A DNA stretch of 64,000 nt from Snodgrassella alvi. Lineage in GTDB: Bacteria; Pseudomonadota; Gammaproteobacteria; Burkholderiales; Neisseriaceae. The translations under genes and the position numbers were made by a program. The DNA lies in NCBI RefSeq assembly GCF_002777745.1, contig NZ_MEIO01000055.1, positions 1 through 64,000 on the forward strand, given 5' to 3'. Below are positions 50,142-59,760 of the stretch, piece after piece (positions within the stretch are counted from its first letter, which is position 1; every line of letters starts with the position of its first letter). The notes beneath the pieces were generated by a model, which saw nothing but the letters and a program-made list of their open reading frames with translations, was not told the origin of the DNA and made no database searches.

Positions 50142-50390
50142 ATGGTAGTTATCCGTTTGGCTCGCGGTGGTTCTAAACACCGTCCTTTCTATAACATCGT
50201 TGTTGCAGACTCTCACAACCGTCGTGATGGCCGCTTTATCGAACGCGTTGGCTTTTACAACCCAGTTGCCAATGAAAAACAGGAACGCGTACGTCTGAGC
50301 GCAGACCGTTTAAACCACTGGATTGGTCAAGGCGCGCAATTAAGCGAAGCCGTTGCCAAACTGGTTAAAGAGCAAAAGGCTGCGGCCTAA
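50142..50390 (+). CDS. rpsP: Small ribosomal subunit protein bS16
   Basis: 82 residues, beginning [20 protein letters not shown], which is diagnostic for S16. It is the first gene of the conserved rpsP-rimM-trmD-rplS operon, 16 bp before rimM. An AAGGAA ribosome site precedes the ATG. Confidence 0.98.
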   Translation: MVVIRLARGGSKHRPFYNIVVADSHNRRDGRFIERVGFYNPVANEKQERVRLSADRLNHWIGQGAQLSEAVAKLVKEQKAAA

Positions 50391-50406
50391 TTCAGCAGTA
50401 AAGCAA

Positions 50407-50919
50407 ATGAATAGTACACAGCCACAATGGGTAGCAATGGGCTATATTAAAGGCGTATTTGGCGTAAAAGGTTGGGTGAAAATTCATTCCGATACCGAAT
50501 ATACCGACAGCCTACTTGACTATCCGCAATGGCAGCTGAGTAAAGATGGCCAGACCAAAACCGTAAACATTGCCGAAAGCAAAATCGTCGGTGATGAATT
50601 ACAAGTGAGGTTTGATGGAATAAACGATCGTGATAGCGCAGCACTCCTGCGTGGCTTTACCATCGAAATAGACCGTGCCAGCTTTGCCGAAACCGATGAT
50701 AATGAATATTACTGGACAGATCTGATTGGCCTGAACGTACTTAACCGTACTCAGGAAAATCTGGGCACTGTCAGCTCATTAATGCAAACCGGTGCACACG
50801 ATGTACTGGTAGTAGATGGTGCTTTTGGCCGCAAATTGATTCCCTTTGTCGCCCAGTATATTGACGCAGTAAACCTGTCACAGCGGCAGATTGATGTCGA
50901 CTGGGGCAGTGATTACTAA
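50407..50919 (+). CDS. rimM: Ribosome maturation factor RimM
   Basis: 170 residues from the ATG at 50407 ([19 protein letters not shown]). An earlier in-frame start would overlap rpsP and lacks family support. The N-terminal beta-barrel and a PRC-barrel with [11 protein letters not shown] are present. It helps 30S head assembly around S19. Its last base is shared with the first base of trmD, so translation is coupled. Confidence 0.96.
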   Translation: MNSTQPQWVAMGYIKGVFGVKGWVKIHSDTEYTDSLLDYPQWQLSKDGQTKTVNIAESKIVGDELQVRFDGINDRDSAALLRGFTIEIDRASFAETDDNEYYWTDLIGLNVLNRTQENLGTVSSLMQTGAHDVLVVDGAFGRKLIPFVAQYIDAVNLSQRQIDVDWGSDY

Positions 50920-51665
50920 TGCAGATTCAGGCCATTACCCTATTTCCGGAAATGTTTACTGCCCTCACCGACAGTGGCGTTACCGGACGTGCATTACGGC
51001 AGGGCATCTGGCAGTTTGCCGCAATTAACCCACGGCAGTTTGCCGATAATCCACTGGGGCACATTGATGACCGCCCGTTTGGCGGTGGCCCGGGAATGAT
51101 TATGATGGCTCCGCCTTTACAGGCAGCCATAGATATGGCTAGACAAAACTGTCCACGTGGACGAGTGATTTACATGAGTCCGCAGGGTAAGCCACTGAAT
51201 CATGCACAGGCAGCAAGTCTGGCCAAAGAACCGGCTCTGATTGTACTGTGTGGTCGTTATGAGGGTATTGATGAACGTATTCTTACCAGTAACGAAGTAA
51301 CCGAAATCAGTATCGGCGACTTTGTGGTTTCCGGTGGTGAATTACCGGCCATGATGTTAATGGACGCAGTTATCCGCCTATTACCCGGCACACTCGGCGA
51401 TGCACGCTCAGCAGTAGAAGACTCATTTGCCAATGGTTTACTTGATTGCCCGCATTACACACGTCCGGTAGAATTTCGTCAGCAAATTGTTCCCGATGTT
51501 TTACGTAGCGGTAATCATGCCTTAATCGCACAATGGCGATTAACCCAAGCGCTCAGGCGCACACTAACACGTCGCCCGGATTTACTGGCTAACCGTGTAT
51601 TAACCCCAGAGGAATCCAGACTCTTGCAGACCATCCGACAAGAGGAACGGGATATCCCATTATAA
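50919..51665 (+). CDS. trmD: tRNA (guanine-N1)-methyltransferase
   Basis: 248 residues of the trefoil-knot SPOUT fold. Makes m1G37 in tRNAs. [13 protein letters not shown] begins the protein, GGGPGMIMM and the knot motif [12 protein letters not shown] near residues 109-120 are present, and [15 protein letters not shown] follows. It overlaps rimM by one base and is 13 bp before rplS. Confidence 0.97.
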   Translation: MQIQAITLFPEMFTALTDSGVTGRALRQGIWQFAAINPRQFADNPLGHIDDRPFGGGPGMIMMAPPLQAAIDMARQNCPRGRVIYMSPQGKPLNHAQAASLAKEPALIVLCGRYEGIDERILTSNEVTEISIGDFVVSGGELPAMMLMDAVIRLLPGTLGDARSAVEDSFANGLLDCPHYTRPVEFRQQIVPDVLRSGNHALIAQWRLTQALRRTLTRRPDLLANRVLTPEESRLLQTIRQEERDIPL

Positions 51666-51678
51666 TAGGAAGCTTAAC

Positions 51679-52044
51679 ATGAACTTGATTCAACAATTAG
51701 AGCAGGAAGAAATCGCTCGTCTGAATAAAGAAATCCCAGCCTTTGCGCCAGGTGATACCGTGGTTGTTTCTGTACGCGTTACTGAAGGTAGCCGTACCCG
51801 TTTGCAAGCCTATGAAGGCATCGTAATCGCCCGTCGCAACCGTGGCCTGAACAGCAACTTCATCGTTCGCAAAATTTCCAGCGGTGAAGGTGTAGAACGT
51901 ACATTCCAATTATATTCTCCAGCCGTTGAAAAAATCGAAGTTAAACGCCGTGGTGATGTACGCCGTGCCAAACTGTATTACCTGCGTGGCTTAACTGGTA
52001 AAGCTGCCCGCATTCGTGAAAAACTGCCTGCTCGTAAAGCCTAA
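51679..52044 (+). CDS. rplS: Large ribosomal subunit protein bL19
   Basis: 121 residues, with [20 protein letters not shown] and [12 protein letters not shown] in the expected positions. Last gene of the operon, followed by a strong terminator. Confidence 0.98.
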   Translation: MNLIQQLEQEEIARLNKEIPAFAPGDTVVVSVRVTEGSRTRLQAYEGIVIARRNRGLNSNFIVRKISSGEGVERTFQLYSPAVEKIEVKRRGDVRRAKLYYLRGLTGKAARIREKLPARKA

Positions 52045-52427
52045 GCAGTATACACATACATTAGCTGCTCATCGCAGACTAATCCTGAGGCCGAATTTAC
52101 TGATTCGGCCTTTTTCTTTGATCATAACCTTAAACCACACAGAATTTGTATCTGCCACAGTCATATCAAACCCCGCAGCAAATCATAAATATCTAGAAAT
52201 TTCAGCCAGCCATCTTCAGAAATCCCCCCTCTTCTATCAAATATTAAGTTAATAATTGGGCAAATATTTACCTGCTTAAAGCTGTAAGAAAAATATCAGC
52301 CAGACTATATTCCAATAATAAAGCTCGCCAATTTAAACACCGAAAAAAGATGAAAAATGTTAAAATTGCCCAGTTTTTGTCTATTCCATCTCAATTAGCT
52401 TAGTTCTTGTCCAAAGGAAGCGCACTA
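52045..52427. other. Intergenic between rplS and purM
   Basis: 383 bp containing the rplS terminator and the purM leader, which ends in an AAAGGAAG ribosome site. No gene or recognisable riboswitch. Confidence 0.5.
52088..52116 (+). terminator. Terminator of the rpsP operon
   Basis: AGGCCGAAT and ATTCGGCCT form a perfect stem with a 6-nt loop, followed by TTTTCTTT. Confidence 0.93.
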
Positions 52428-53462
52428 ATGAGCCAGTCCCTGAGTTATCGTGATGCCGGTGTTGATATTGACGCTGGCGATTCACTGATCGAAAAGATCA
52501 AACCATTTGCCAAACGCACCATGCGGCCTGAAGTATTAGGCGACTTGGGTGGTTTTGGCGCACTGGTGGAAATCAGCCAGAAATACCGCCAGCCAGTACT
52601 GGTATCAGGTACTGATGGCGTGGGTACTAAACTAAAATTGGCTTTTGAATGGGATCAGCACGATACAGTTGGTATCGATCTCGTGGCCATGAGTGTCAAT
52701 GACATTCTGGTACAAGGAGCAGAGCCATTGTTTTTTCTGGATTACTTTGCCTGCGGCAAATTGGATGTCGAACGTGCAGCAGCAGTAATTAAAGGCATTG
52801 CCGCCGGTTGTGAACAATCAGGATGCGCCCTGATTGGCGGTGAAACCGCCGAAATGCCCGGCATGTATCCAGATGGCGAATATGATCTGGCTGGCTTTGC
52901 TGTAGGTGTAGTTGAAAAAGAACAGGTCATCAACGGACGCAGTATTGTGGCCGGTGATATTGTACTGGGACTAGCCTCTAATGGTATTCATTCCAACGGC
53001 TATTCATTAGTGCGCAAAATTATTGAGCGTACTCAGCCAGAACTGGACGCGGAATTTGAAAATGGCAAAACCCTGCGGCAGGCCATCATCGCCCCTACCC
53101 GTTTATACGTTAAGCCCATTCTGGCTGCATTAAAACAATTTACCATCAAGGGTATGGCACACATTACCGGTGGTGGCATTAGTGAAAACGTACCCCGTAT
53201 CCTGCCGGACAACACCGTAGCAGCAATTGATACTCAGTCATGGCCACTGCCAAAACTTTTTCAATGGTTGCAACAGGCAGGACAAGTAGATATGCAGGAA
53301 ATGTACCGCACCTTTAATTGCGGTATTGGTATGGTAGTGATTGTAGATGCCGCAGACGCTGTTGCGGTACAGCACTTTCTACAACAGCAGGGCGAAACTG
53401 TTTACCAGATTGGTACCATTCGTACACGTCAGAGTGATGAACATCAAACACAAATAGGCTGA
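52428..53462 (+). CDS. purM: Phosphoribosylformylglycinamidine cyclo-ligase (AIR synthase)
   Basis: 344 residues from the ATG at 52428, chosen because AAAGGAAG lies 9 bp upstream and the family begins [15 protein letters not shown]. Fifth step of purine synthesis. [12 protein letters not shown] near residues 59-70 and [11 protein letters not shown] near 135 are signature motifs. Monocistronic, between two terminators. Confidence 0.96.
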   Translation: MSQSLSYRDAGVDIDAGDSLIEKIKPFAKRTMRPEVLGDLGGFGALVEISQKYRQPVLVSGTDGVGTKLKLAFEWDQHDTVGIDLVAMSVNDILVQGAEPLFFLDYFACGKLDVERAAAVIKGIAAGCEQSGCALIGGETAEMPGMYPDGEYDLAGFAVGVVEKEQVINGRSIVAGDIVLGLASNGIHSNGYSLVRKIIERTQPELDAEFENGKTLRQAIIAPTRLYVKPILAALKQFTIKGMAHITGGGISENVPRILPDNTVAAIDTQSWPLPKLFQWLQQAGQVDMQEMYRTFNCGIGMVVIVDAADAVAVQHFLQQQGETVYQIGTIRTRQSDEHQTQIG

Positions 53463-53488
53463 AAAGTTACATCTACAGAATACAAATC

Positions 53489-53529
53489 AAAAGCCCAGTA
53501 TCAGCTTCCGCTAATTTCTGGGCTTTTTT
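53489..53529 (+). terminator. Terminator after purM
   Basis: AAAAGCCCAG and CTGGGCTTTT pair over a 19-nt loop, ending in a T-run. Confidence 0.85.
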
Positions 53530-53658
53530 CAAATTAATCTGGTCAAATAATACTGATAACTAATCAACTTTGGAGTAAAAAGCACTGTTGTCTAGAACAT
53601 AACTACCCCTTAAAGCAGTACAGTCTCCAAAGAGCATTTAAATATAAGAAATGGCTAA

Positions 53659-53740
53659 GCAGCGTATTTTCATACATTTTTCAGAGGTTTTGTACGAGTT
53701 GTTTGTTTTTGGATTTCAGCTCCCTTGTATTTCTGCTTTG
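53659..53740 (-). pseudogene. Second, very short copy of the effector C-terminus
   Basis: The minus strand reads KNKQLVQNL-stop-KMYENTL in one frame, matching KNKYLVQDLWLKMYENTL of the effector pseudogene at 54228. The DNA match includes 22 of 23 bases at 53659-53681 and the shared TTGTACGAG. It lies downstream of the immunity gene, in the same direction. Confidence 0.75.
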
Positions 53741-53781
53741 CTATTGTATGTCAAAAATCATCACCCTATTCTTTCGAAACA

Positions 53782-54231
53782 TTATTGAGCTACATCTATG
53801 GCATTTTCATCAAGTAGTAATTGCAAAGTTCCATCTGTATTTTTTTTAATACGCATATGTCTAACCCATGATTTCCATTCATCATTTATATTTTCTGTTG
53901 ATGTAAAACTGATCGCATAGGGAATATTATTTTGAAAATTATAGTTAAAGTAAATGCATTCTTGGGTTTTAACATAATATGGCTTTGAGGGGTCATAATA
54001 ATATTTCGACGATAATTGTCCAACACCAATCTGAACCACCTCTGTTGCCATGACATTAAACCTTTTATTTTTCTTAAAAAAATCTTTCTTCGATGGTATA
54101 CTGATACATGGTTGACCACTGTCTTTTAGAATAATATCAGGTGTGTCAAACACATCACGATGTACAAAACACCCTGTTATTGTGCTTAAATGCAAAGTTA
54201 TCAGCAGCCAGTGAATATATTTTTGTTTCAT
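53782..54231 (-). CDS. Putative immunity lipoprotein
   Basis: 149 residues with a lipoprotein signal peptide (QKYIHWLLITLHLSTITGC, lipobox TITGC with Cys at 21), so it should sit in the periplasm. The start ATG overlaps the effector stop by 4 bp (ATGA). The body is beta-rich with no known enzyme motif. I recall similar short lipoproteins annotated as putative T6SS immunity proteins. Position, overlap and localisation support an antitoxin for the adjacent metallopeptidase. It is intact although the effector is not. Confidence 0.65.
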   Translation of the reverse strand: MKQKYIHWLLITLHLSTITGCFVHRDVFDTPDIILKDSGQPCISIPSKKDFFKKNKRFNVMATEVVQIGVGQLSSKYYYDPSKPYYVKTQECIYFNYNFQNNIPYAISFTSTENINDEWKSWVRHMRIKKNTDGTLQLLLDENAIDVAQ

Positions 54232-54849
54232 CCGAATAACGCCTTTTTATCTTTTGGATTCTTTAAAAATAAATGCAGGGTATTTTCATACATTTTTAGC
54301 CACAAATCTTGTACGAGATATTTATTTTTAGCATCACCTCCTTTGTAGTATTTCTGCTTTGTTTTTCTAAACCAATCGTCATAACCAAAATCTCTTAGAA
54401 TATAATAATCAGCAATAATTGATGCCTGTTGCTCCATACCATAATCTGATAATACTTTGTCGCCTGTTAATGCATAGTGATAACCTGCAAATAAACTACA
54501 CGCTCCCCGGGCAACCACCCACATGCCCATCTGATATTGCCAGATATGAGCTATTTCATGCATAAAAAAACGCTTAGTGTCGAACAGGTGCCGTAGAATA
54601 ATCTACTAAAGAATATTTTGTCGGCCAGTATATTTCACCCATTGGAGTTACTGCATATTCGCCTTGAAGAGGCAGGATAGGACCTTTGCGAATCCGTACT
54701 TCTGTCAGCGTAATCGCCGCTTTAAATACCGAGGTCACCATTGCCATCTCACCTAATGTTAATAGTCGTGGCTTTGCTTTTAGATAATTCCCTATTATTT
54801 CACCTGATAAATATCCAACAAACAATACGGACCTTAAATTATATGGTAT
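54228..54849 (-). pseudogene. Zinc-metallopeptidase-like effector, frameshifted
   Basis: Two adjoining open pieces (about 54574-54849 and 54228-54563) make one protein once a single missing base near 54580 is allowed for: LTLGEMAMVTSVFKAAI, then VTPMGEIYWPTKYSLVDYS, then (shifted) TKRFFMHEIAHIWQYQMG and YGMEQQASIIADYYILRD. HEIAH is a HExxH zinc site, and the downstream Glu in GMEQQAS could be the third ligand. This resembles VgrG/Rhs-linked peptidase effectors of type VI systems, as I recall the family. A TGA at 54850-54852 and no ATG close the 5' side, so the N-terminus is also lost. Confidence 0.75.
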
Positions 54850-55167
54850 TCAAAATCATCCAGAACCAGCCTGCTGCTAGTGATTACTATCAGCCACGGA
54901 CGATTGAACCATGGCAGGTAATATATGCTGTACACAGAGTAGTGAATCAGCAGCAGGTGATCTGATTACTTACCTGTGCTCTGGCAAATCAGCCCCTCCT
55001 TCTCAGGCTGTGGATTTCCCGAACAAATATGAATTATTTTAGTGCTCAATTGTTAATATCACATACCTGGCACATAAATCAATTATAAAATTCGCTATGT
55101 GTTTCATTTCCCTATCTTCAATTGATGTAATATATTATTAACCACTCTGCCAAATCATACAGGCACG
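54850..55167. other. Intergenic upstream of the effector remnant
   Basis: 318 bp. Possibly the decayed N-terminal part of the effector or of a carrier protein, but all frames are broken and I see no motif. Confidence 0.4.
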
Positions 55168-55689
55168 CTAATCCCCTTTTGATTTTATATGTTTGTTATC
55201 CATACCTGAACGATAGCCCAGCCAATAACAGGGCCAATGGGTTCCGGTTCCGATATTATTGACTATTAAAGCGACAAGAACTAACAGAACTGAACCTATC
55301 AGTACGGGTGTCAACAAAAATGAATAATCAGTGATTCCTGATATCATAATAAGAATGGGATTTGCACCCGCAGGGGCATGAACTACCCGTAAAAATTGCA
55401 TTAAAGCAATGGATATTCCAACCGCTAATGCTATGGATAGGATTCCATTACCAAATAAATTGATGAACAAAATCCCTACTAAAGCGGAGATAAAATGCCC
55501 TCCTATAACACTTCTTGGCTGTGCTAACGGTGCTTTAGGTACTGCAAATAGCAACACACATGTTGCACCAAATGGAGCCATAATTAGCAAAGTACCACTC
55601 CAATCGCTTATCAATAGCAATACGAAGATTCCTAAAGTGCCACCAACAAAACCTCTTAATATTGCTACAGCATCAGGTCTAGGCAGCAT
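55168..55689 (-). CDS. HPP-family inner-membrane protein
   Basis: 173 residues from the ATG at 55689, which follows GGGGGAG at 5 nt; an upstream in-frame start at 55719 lacks such a site. Four hydrophobic helices. The family motif HAPAGANPILIM near residues 115-126 (the His-Pro-Pro-like loop is here His-Ala-Pro) and the GTHWPCYWLG ending match HPP proteins, some of which carry nitrite. It diverges from a TetR regulator over a perfect palindrome, so it is the likely regulated target. Confidence 0.8.
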   Translation of the reverse strand: MLPRPDAVAILRGFVGGTLGIFVLLLISDWSGTLLIMAPFGATCVLLFAVPKAPLAQPRSVIGGHFISALVGILFINLFGNGILSIALAVGISIALMQFLRVVHAPAGANPILIMISGITDYSFLLTPVLIGSVLLVLVALIVNNIGTGTHWPCYWLGYRSGMDNKHIKSKGD

Positions 55690-55767
55690 AGTTTCTCCCC
55701 CTTTAATTTTTTTTAGCATAAGTTTTTCCTATAATGATAATGAATAAATAAACATGATTGTTTAAAT

Positions 55768-55807
55768 AAATACAATAAGTAAACGAAAACGTTTACTTAT
55801 TGTATTT
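55768..55807. promoter_or_regulatory. 18-bp-arm perfect palindrome, TetR operator candidate
   Basis: Left arm 55768-55785 (ends GTAAACG) and right arm 55790-55807 (begins CGTTTAC) are perfect complements across a 4-nt AAAA centre. It sits between the divergent HPP and TetR genes, about 80-90 bp from each start. Confidence 0.75.
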
Positions 55808-55898
55808 TTAAACCCATATATAGTCAAATATTATTAATAATTAACCATTATAGATTATTGTGATAAAATTATAATATTTGCTAAAAACATTAAAAAAA

Positions 55899-56465
55899 AT
55901 GAAATCTGAAATTATTGATAAGATACTTGTGGCTGCTGAAACATTGTTTAATGAACATGGTTACTGTCCTGTTAGCTTAGAGCTCGTGGCAGAAAGTGCA
56001 GGCGTATCGAAAAGAACGTTATATAAATATTTCGGTGATAAAAACGGACTTATCAGTAAAGTATTACATAGAAGAAATGCTTTTTTTAAAAAATCACTTA
56101 CAGATGTGATTGCCGTATTTTCGGAGAAAAAAGATAAAATCAATGCAATAATTTCATGGCATATCAGATGGTTTAATGATGTCAATTATCGTGGCTGCAT
56201 GTTTGTACGTGCTCAGGCTGAATATGGTAATAGAAGTGAAGAGATATGCTCTATTGTTAGAGAACACAAACAATGGATTCAAGATTCAATTTCTCAATGT
56301 TTGGGAGGAACCCAATCAAGTGAACAGGCAGCCGGCCTGATTATGTTAATACTTGAGGGCATGATTTCCTACACGTCGGTTTTTGGTATTGAAAATCAGG
56401 ATTTTGAAAGAGAAAAAAATTATATTTATAATATTATTGATGATATTAGTAATGCTAATTTATAA
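55899..56465 (+). CDS. TetR/AcrR-family transcriptional regulator
   Basis: 188 residues from the ATG at 55899 (MKSEIIDKILVAAETLFNEHG); a TTG 21 bp upstream is less likely. The HTH is VSLELVAESAGVSKRTLYKYFGDKNGLI near residues 26-53. The C-terminal ligand domain is divergent, so the inducer is unknown. It probably represses itself and the HPP gene through the palindrome. AT-rich like its neighbour, suggesting the pair moved together. Confidence 0.88.
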   Translation: MKSEIIDKILVAAETLFNEHGYCPVSLELVAESAGVSKRTLYKYFGDKNGLISKVLHRRNAFFKKSLTDVIAVFSEKKDKINAIISWHIRWFNDVNYRGCMFVRAQAEYGNRSEEICSIVREHKQWIQDSISQCLGGTQSSEQAAGLIMLILEGMISYTSVFGIENQDFEREKNYIYNIIDDISNANL

Positions 56466-56721
56466 ATAGCCAATAAGGCTTTATTCATCCAAACCTGTAA
56501 TTTATCATTTTAAATCTGATTTTATAAATCTGGAATAAACTGGCAGCTTGCGCTTTTCTGGTTGTATATTGACTTGCCCATTTTGAACTATTTGCTATAT
56601 CGTTGAATCGGTGCTCTTGCTAATGTTATATTCATAGCAAGTAAATTCTAATTTACCCTGAACAGCATTGTAAAAATGTACAAAATTATATTTACTAACT
56701 ATTCAGGGCAATAATATTTTA

Positions 56722-57357
56722 TTATTCCCGCAATAACGCAGGAAACAGCCGCTCTATCCACTGGCGCAGCAAAATCAACTTACCGTGGAAAAAATGCCCG
56801 GAACTCGGCACAACCAGTACCGGCAAGTCCTGCGCTTCTGCCCAGTTCATGCTGTTTTGCAGTGGTACGACTTCGTCTTTTTCACCATGAATCAGTAAGG
56901 TTGTGGCTGGATTATAGGCATTGGGCACATCGACAGGATACATACCAATCGCAGGCCCCATCAGGAGCAATGCATCCGGACGGGCTGTTAAGGCGCTGAA
57001 TAAGGCAACATAGCCGCCAAAAGAAAAGCCGGATAATACCAGTTTGTTTACTTCTGGATGCTGAGCACGGGCAAAATCAACAACGGCAAGGCAGTCTGCT
57101 ACTTCGCCACGACCATAATCATGCTCGCCATCACTGTTACCTACACCGCGCAGATTAGGTAGATAACAGTGAAAACCCAGCCCAGTAAGCGCCTTGGCCG
57201 CAGTTTGCACTACTTTATTGGTATTCAATCCACCCTGTAACGGATTCGGATGATTAATCACAGCCACTCCGCGGGCAGTGCCCTGCGCGGGTAAATAGAT
57301 GGTTTCCAGCCGTCCCACTGGCCCATTAATCCAGATATTTGGTTGTTGTTTTAACAT
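56722..57357 (-). CDS. Alpha/beta hydrolase
   Basis: 211 residues, cytoplasmic (no signal peptide). The nucleophile elbow is GFSFGG near residues 112-117; the acid is probably in IHGEKDEVVPL and the His in SSGHFFHG near 184. This is the small YtmA/CocE-like 'dienelactone-hydrolase-type' group often found next to housekeeping genes; substrate unknown. It starts 5 bp after the 2Fe-2S protein stop. Confidence 0.85.
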   Translation of the reverse strand: MLKQQPNIWINGPVGRLETIYLPAQGTARGVAVINHPNPLQGGLNTNKVVQTAAKALTGLGFHCYLPNLRGVGNSDGEHDYGRGEVADCLAVVDFARAQHPEVNKLVLSGFSFGGYVALFSALTARPDALLLMGPAIGMYPVDVPNAYNPATTLLIHGEKDEVVPLQNSMNWAEAQDLPVLVVPSSGHFFHGKLILLRQWIERLFPALLRE

Positions 57358-57362
57358 CGTGT

Positions 57363-57698
57363 TTACTCACTACTTTCAGGTTTATCCATTAATAAACGGG
57401 TAACGACACGATCGTTAGCCAGTTCTTCCTCAAGAATTTCCTGTAAATCATTTTCATCCACATAGGTATACCAGCGTCCCTGTGGATACAGCACCATAAC
57501 TGGTCCTTCATCACAGCGTCCGAGGCAGCCTGCACTGCTGATACGCAGTTTACCTATACCCATTAATCCCATTGCCTTGGCATGGCATTTAAGATAATCC
57601 ACAGCATCGGCACCAACACTGTCGTCACCACAGCTCTGGCGGCAAGGATTATCACGACGATTGGTGCAAACAAACAAGTGTTTGGCATAATAACTCAC
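57363..57698 (-). CDS. Thioredoxin-like 2Fe-2S ferredoxin
   Basis: 111 residues from a GTG at 57698, preferred because AAGGAAA precedes it and the family begins SYYAKHLFVCTN. An upstream ATG at 57737 would add 13 unrelated residues. The four cluster cysteines are in CTNRRDNPC and CLGRCDEG. Members donate or buffer electrons; the partner is not known. It lies between the spermidine-synthase-like gene and the hydrolase, all in the same direction. Confidence 0.85.
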   Translation of the reverse strand: MSYYAKHLFVCTNRRDNPCRQSCGDDSVGADAVDYLKCHAKAMGLMGIGKLRISSAGCLGRCDEGPVMVLYPQGRWYTYVDENDLQEILEEELANDRVVTRLLMDKPESSE

Positions 57699-57765
57699 GG
57701 GGTTTCCTTTATTCTTTTGCCTGTATACGCTGGCCATGAGGATTGTCGAGCCAGCGTGAGGTTAC

Positions 57766-58584
57766 TTAATCATTATCATTAAATGTTAACAGACGATTAC
57801 TGTGTGTCTGCTGAGCTTTAATCGCAGCCAGCATGGCAGGTAAATCCAGAGCAAACTGGGTTGCGCGTTGCTCAGCACGTTTTTTCAGCTTATCCCAGTC
57901 GCGCAGGGCTGGTGGCTGCTGAAAAGCCATAACCGCCACATTGCCATGTGTTTCTGCCGGTACCATCAGTACTCGGTTTTCAAATACTTCGCGTAGGCGC
58001 CGTACAAAGGTTTGAAAACGTTTGTCATTCTGCCACCAGTTGGTAACAAAGATACCATGCTCTCTGAGTGCCTGACGGCAATCAGCAAAAAATGGTTCAG
58101 CTACCAGACTGTCAATAATCTGTTCGCCATCGAAGCCATCTACTAAAATAATGTCAGTATTGCTACGTAATACTTTGATGTATTCGGCACCATCGTCTTC
58201 GATAATTTCAAATTTTTCACCTTCAAACGGCAGTTCAAACATGCTGCGAGCAATGCTGATAACCTGAGGGTTGATATCGACGGCTGTTTGACTGGTATCT
58301 GGCAAATAGGCATCAATCCAGCGCGCAAATGAACCACCGCCTAGCCCAATCTGAGTAATGTGCTGTGGCAGCTCATCAACAAACAGCAGCCAAGCCATCA
58401 TGGCATGGCTGTATGAGAGTACCAGTTCGGCCGGATTATCTACATTCATTGAGCTTTGAATGATTGGCGTACCTAGATGCAAGGAACGGATGTTACCTGA
58501 TTCAGATATACCTACTTCCGGTAATTCATGGCGTGCAGGACGTAAACGGCGATAAGGATGTTGTGGCATGGTGGTTTCCATCAT
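57766..58584 (-). CDS. Spermidine-synthase-like methyltransferase-fold protein
   Basis: 272 residues with the glycine-rich GLGGGSFARWIDAYLP near residues 82-97 and AVDINPQVISIARSMF near 103, the SAM/dcSAM-binding features of the polyamine aminopropyltransferase fold. The VDGFDGEQI segment replaces the DxxD-type gate of true spermidine synthases, so whether it makes spermidine is open. It precedes the 2Fe-2S and hydrolase genes. An ATG 5 codons into the frame (58569) is an alternative start. Confidence 0.8.
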   Translation of the reverse strand: MMETTMPQHPYRRLRPARHELPEVGISESGNIRSLHLGTPIIQSSMNVDNPAELVLSYSHAMMAWLLFVDELPQHITQIGLGGGSFARWIDAYLPDTSQTAVDINPQVISIARSMFELPFEGEKFEIIEDDGAEYIKVLRSNTDIILVDGFDGEQIIDSLVAEPFFADCRQALREHGIFVTNWWQNDKRFQTFVRRLREVFENRVLMVPAETHGNVAVMAFQQPPALRDWDKLKKRAEQRATQFALDLPAMLAAIKAQQTHSNRLLTFNDND

Positions 58585-59172
58585 CAGATAACATGGGTTA
58601 CCGGCGCCTGCTTGATTACAGAATAAGCGCCTGACTATATGTGTTTGTCCACAATGGCTTTTAGGCTACAAAGCATCAGGAAGCTGCTGAATAAACTGTA
58701 TTGTGGATAAATAAGCCAGCCCTGTATAGAAGTGCTGGCAAAAATATAAGCTTCACAGGGCAGACGGTATTAACAATACCAATAATGAACCCTGTACAGG
58801 CGTATTATATATGTATGGCAGGATTTATGTTTTGTTTAGCAGTCACAAAAAACCTGTTTGTGAATAGTGGTCAATAATCATTATATTTGTAATATTTCTG
58901 TGATAACGCTGGCTATCTGGGTATACGCTGGTTACTGTTATGCTGATTATAATTGGCCGGCACAATTTCATCGTATTCTGCAAAATCAGCCAGATTAAAG
59001 GTGTACTGATAATGGCTTTTGAATGAGTGTTTTAGATTGCCATATCAGGCAGATGTGCGGGAAAGCCAATCTGGATGGCTACCAATGGAAAAATCAGCTT
59101 GGGCAGATACAATATCAGAATAATCGGGAAACTATCATTTTGAATGCTACCCGGATATGTATTACTTTATCT

Positions 59173-59210
59173 GATGCTTTGTATTGCAATCGATGCTTTG
59201 TATTGCAATC
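59173..59210 (+). repeat. 19-bp perfect tandem duplication
   Basis: GATGCTTTGTATTGCAATC occurs twice head to tail at 59173-59191 and 59192-59210. Confidence 0.9.
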
Positions 59211-59250
59211 ATGGTATCTTCCATGCCCTAAATAAAAATATCGGTATTAG

Positions 59251-59373
59251 TTAATCATCACCGGCCAAACCAAGCTGGGCATAGATGTAATGATTGCGAT
59301 ATATGTCAATATGAAAGAGTAAATCGCCATGAGCATTTTCATACTCTAGCTGACTGATGGCGTAATCTCTCAA
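59251..59373 (-). pseudogene. C-terminal scrap of an unidentified gene
   Basis: 41 open codons ending at TAA read LRDYAISQLEYENAHGD then LLFHIDIYRNHYIYAQLGL, which looks like real protein. Upstream the frame is closed by TAA, and a different frame continues with YQIFTAMFNYPHYRSVIERL, consistent with frameshift decay. Family unknown. Confidence 0.4.
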
Positions 59374-59760
59374 TTACAGATCGGTAATGGGGATAATTAA
59401 ACATTGCTGTAAAAATCTGATATAGATGCTCAATGCGCTATTTCCAACGAATATATATTGCACGGTTGTGAACAATCGGTGCTTGAAATAGTGATGATGC
59501 CTGTCTGGATTACAGTGATGTTTCCTTCTGAAAAATCTGTAATGTTTGATTGGCTGTTATAGCTGTTAATTTATCCGGCATATAATATGCGCAAGCATTA
59601 TATTCTAACCGCTGCCTGTTAATGTTGTGTGCGCTGTGTTTGCGTACTGATACGGATATAGTCCAGCCAGTATATTTCTTTTGCTATTTCTGATTAAAAC
59701 TATTTCAGATTACAAACAGTTACTGGCTGGGCAGTTTACCTGCAATTCTATAATTAATAT

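Larger units (their letters stand above)
53463..53781. other. Intergenic with terminator and effector scrap
   Basis: 319 bp. Holds the purM terminator and, at 53659-53740, a short duplicated fragment of the toxin-like gene that lies 600 bp away. Confidence 0.55.
58585..59760. other. Intergenic region with gene remnants
   Basis: 1.18 kb with no intact gene. It contains a 19-bp tandem duplication at 59173 and a protein-like minus-strand fragment at 59251-59373. A 70-codon plus-strand frame at 59023 overlaps the tandem repeat and lacks other support. Confidence 0.55.

Noticed and set aside
59023-59235. 70-codon plus-strand frame
   Set aside because: It runs through the 19-bp tandem duplication and has no ribosome site or family likeness.
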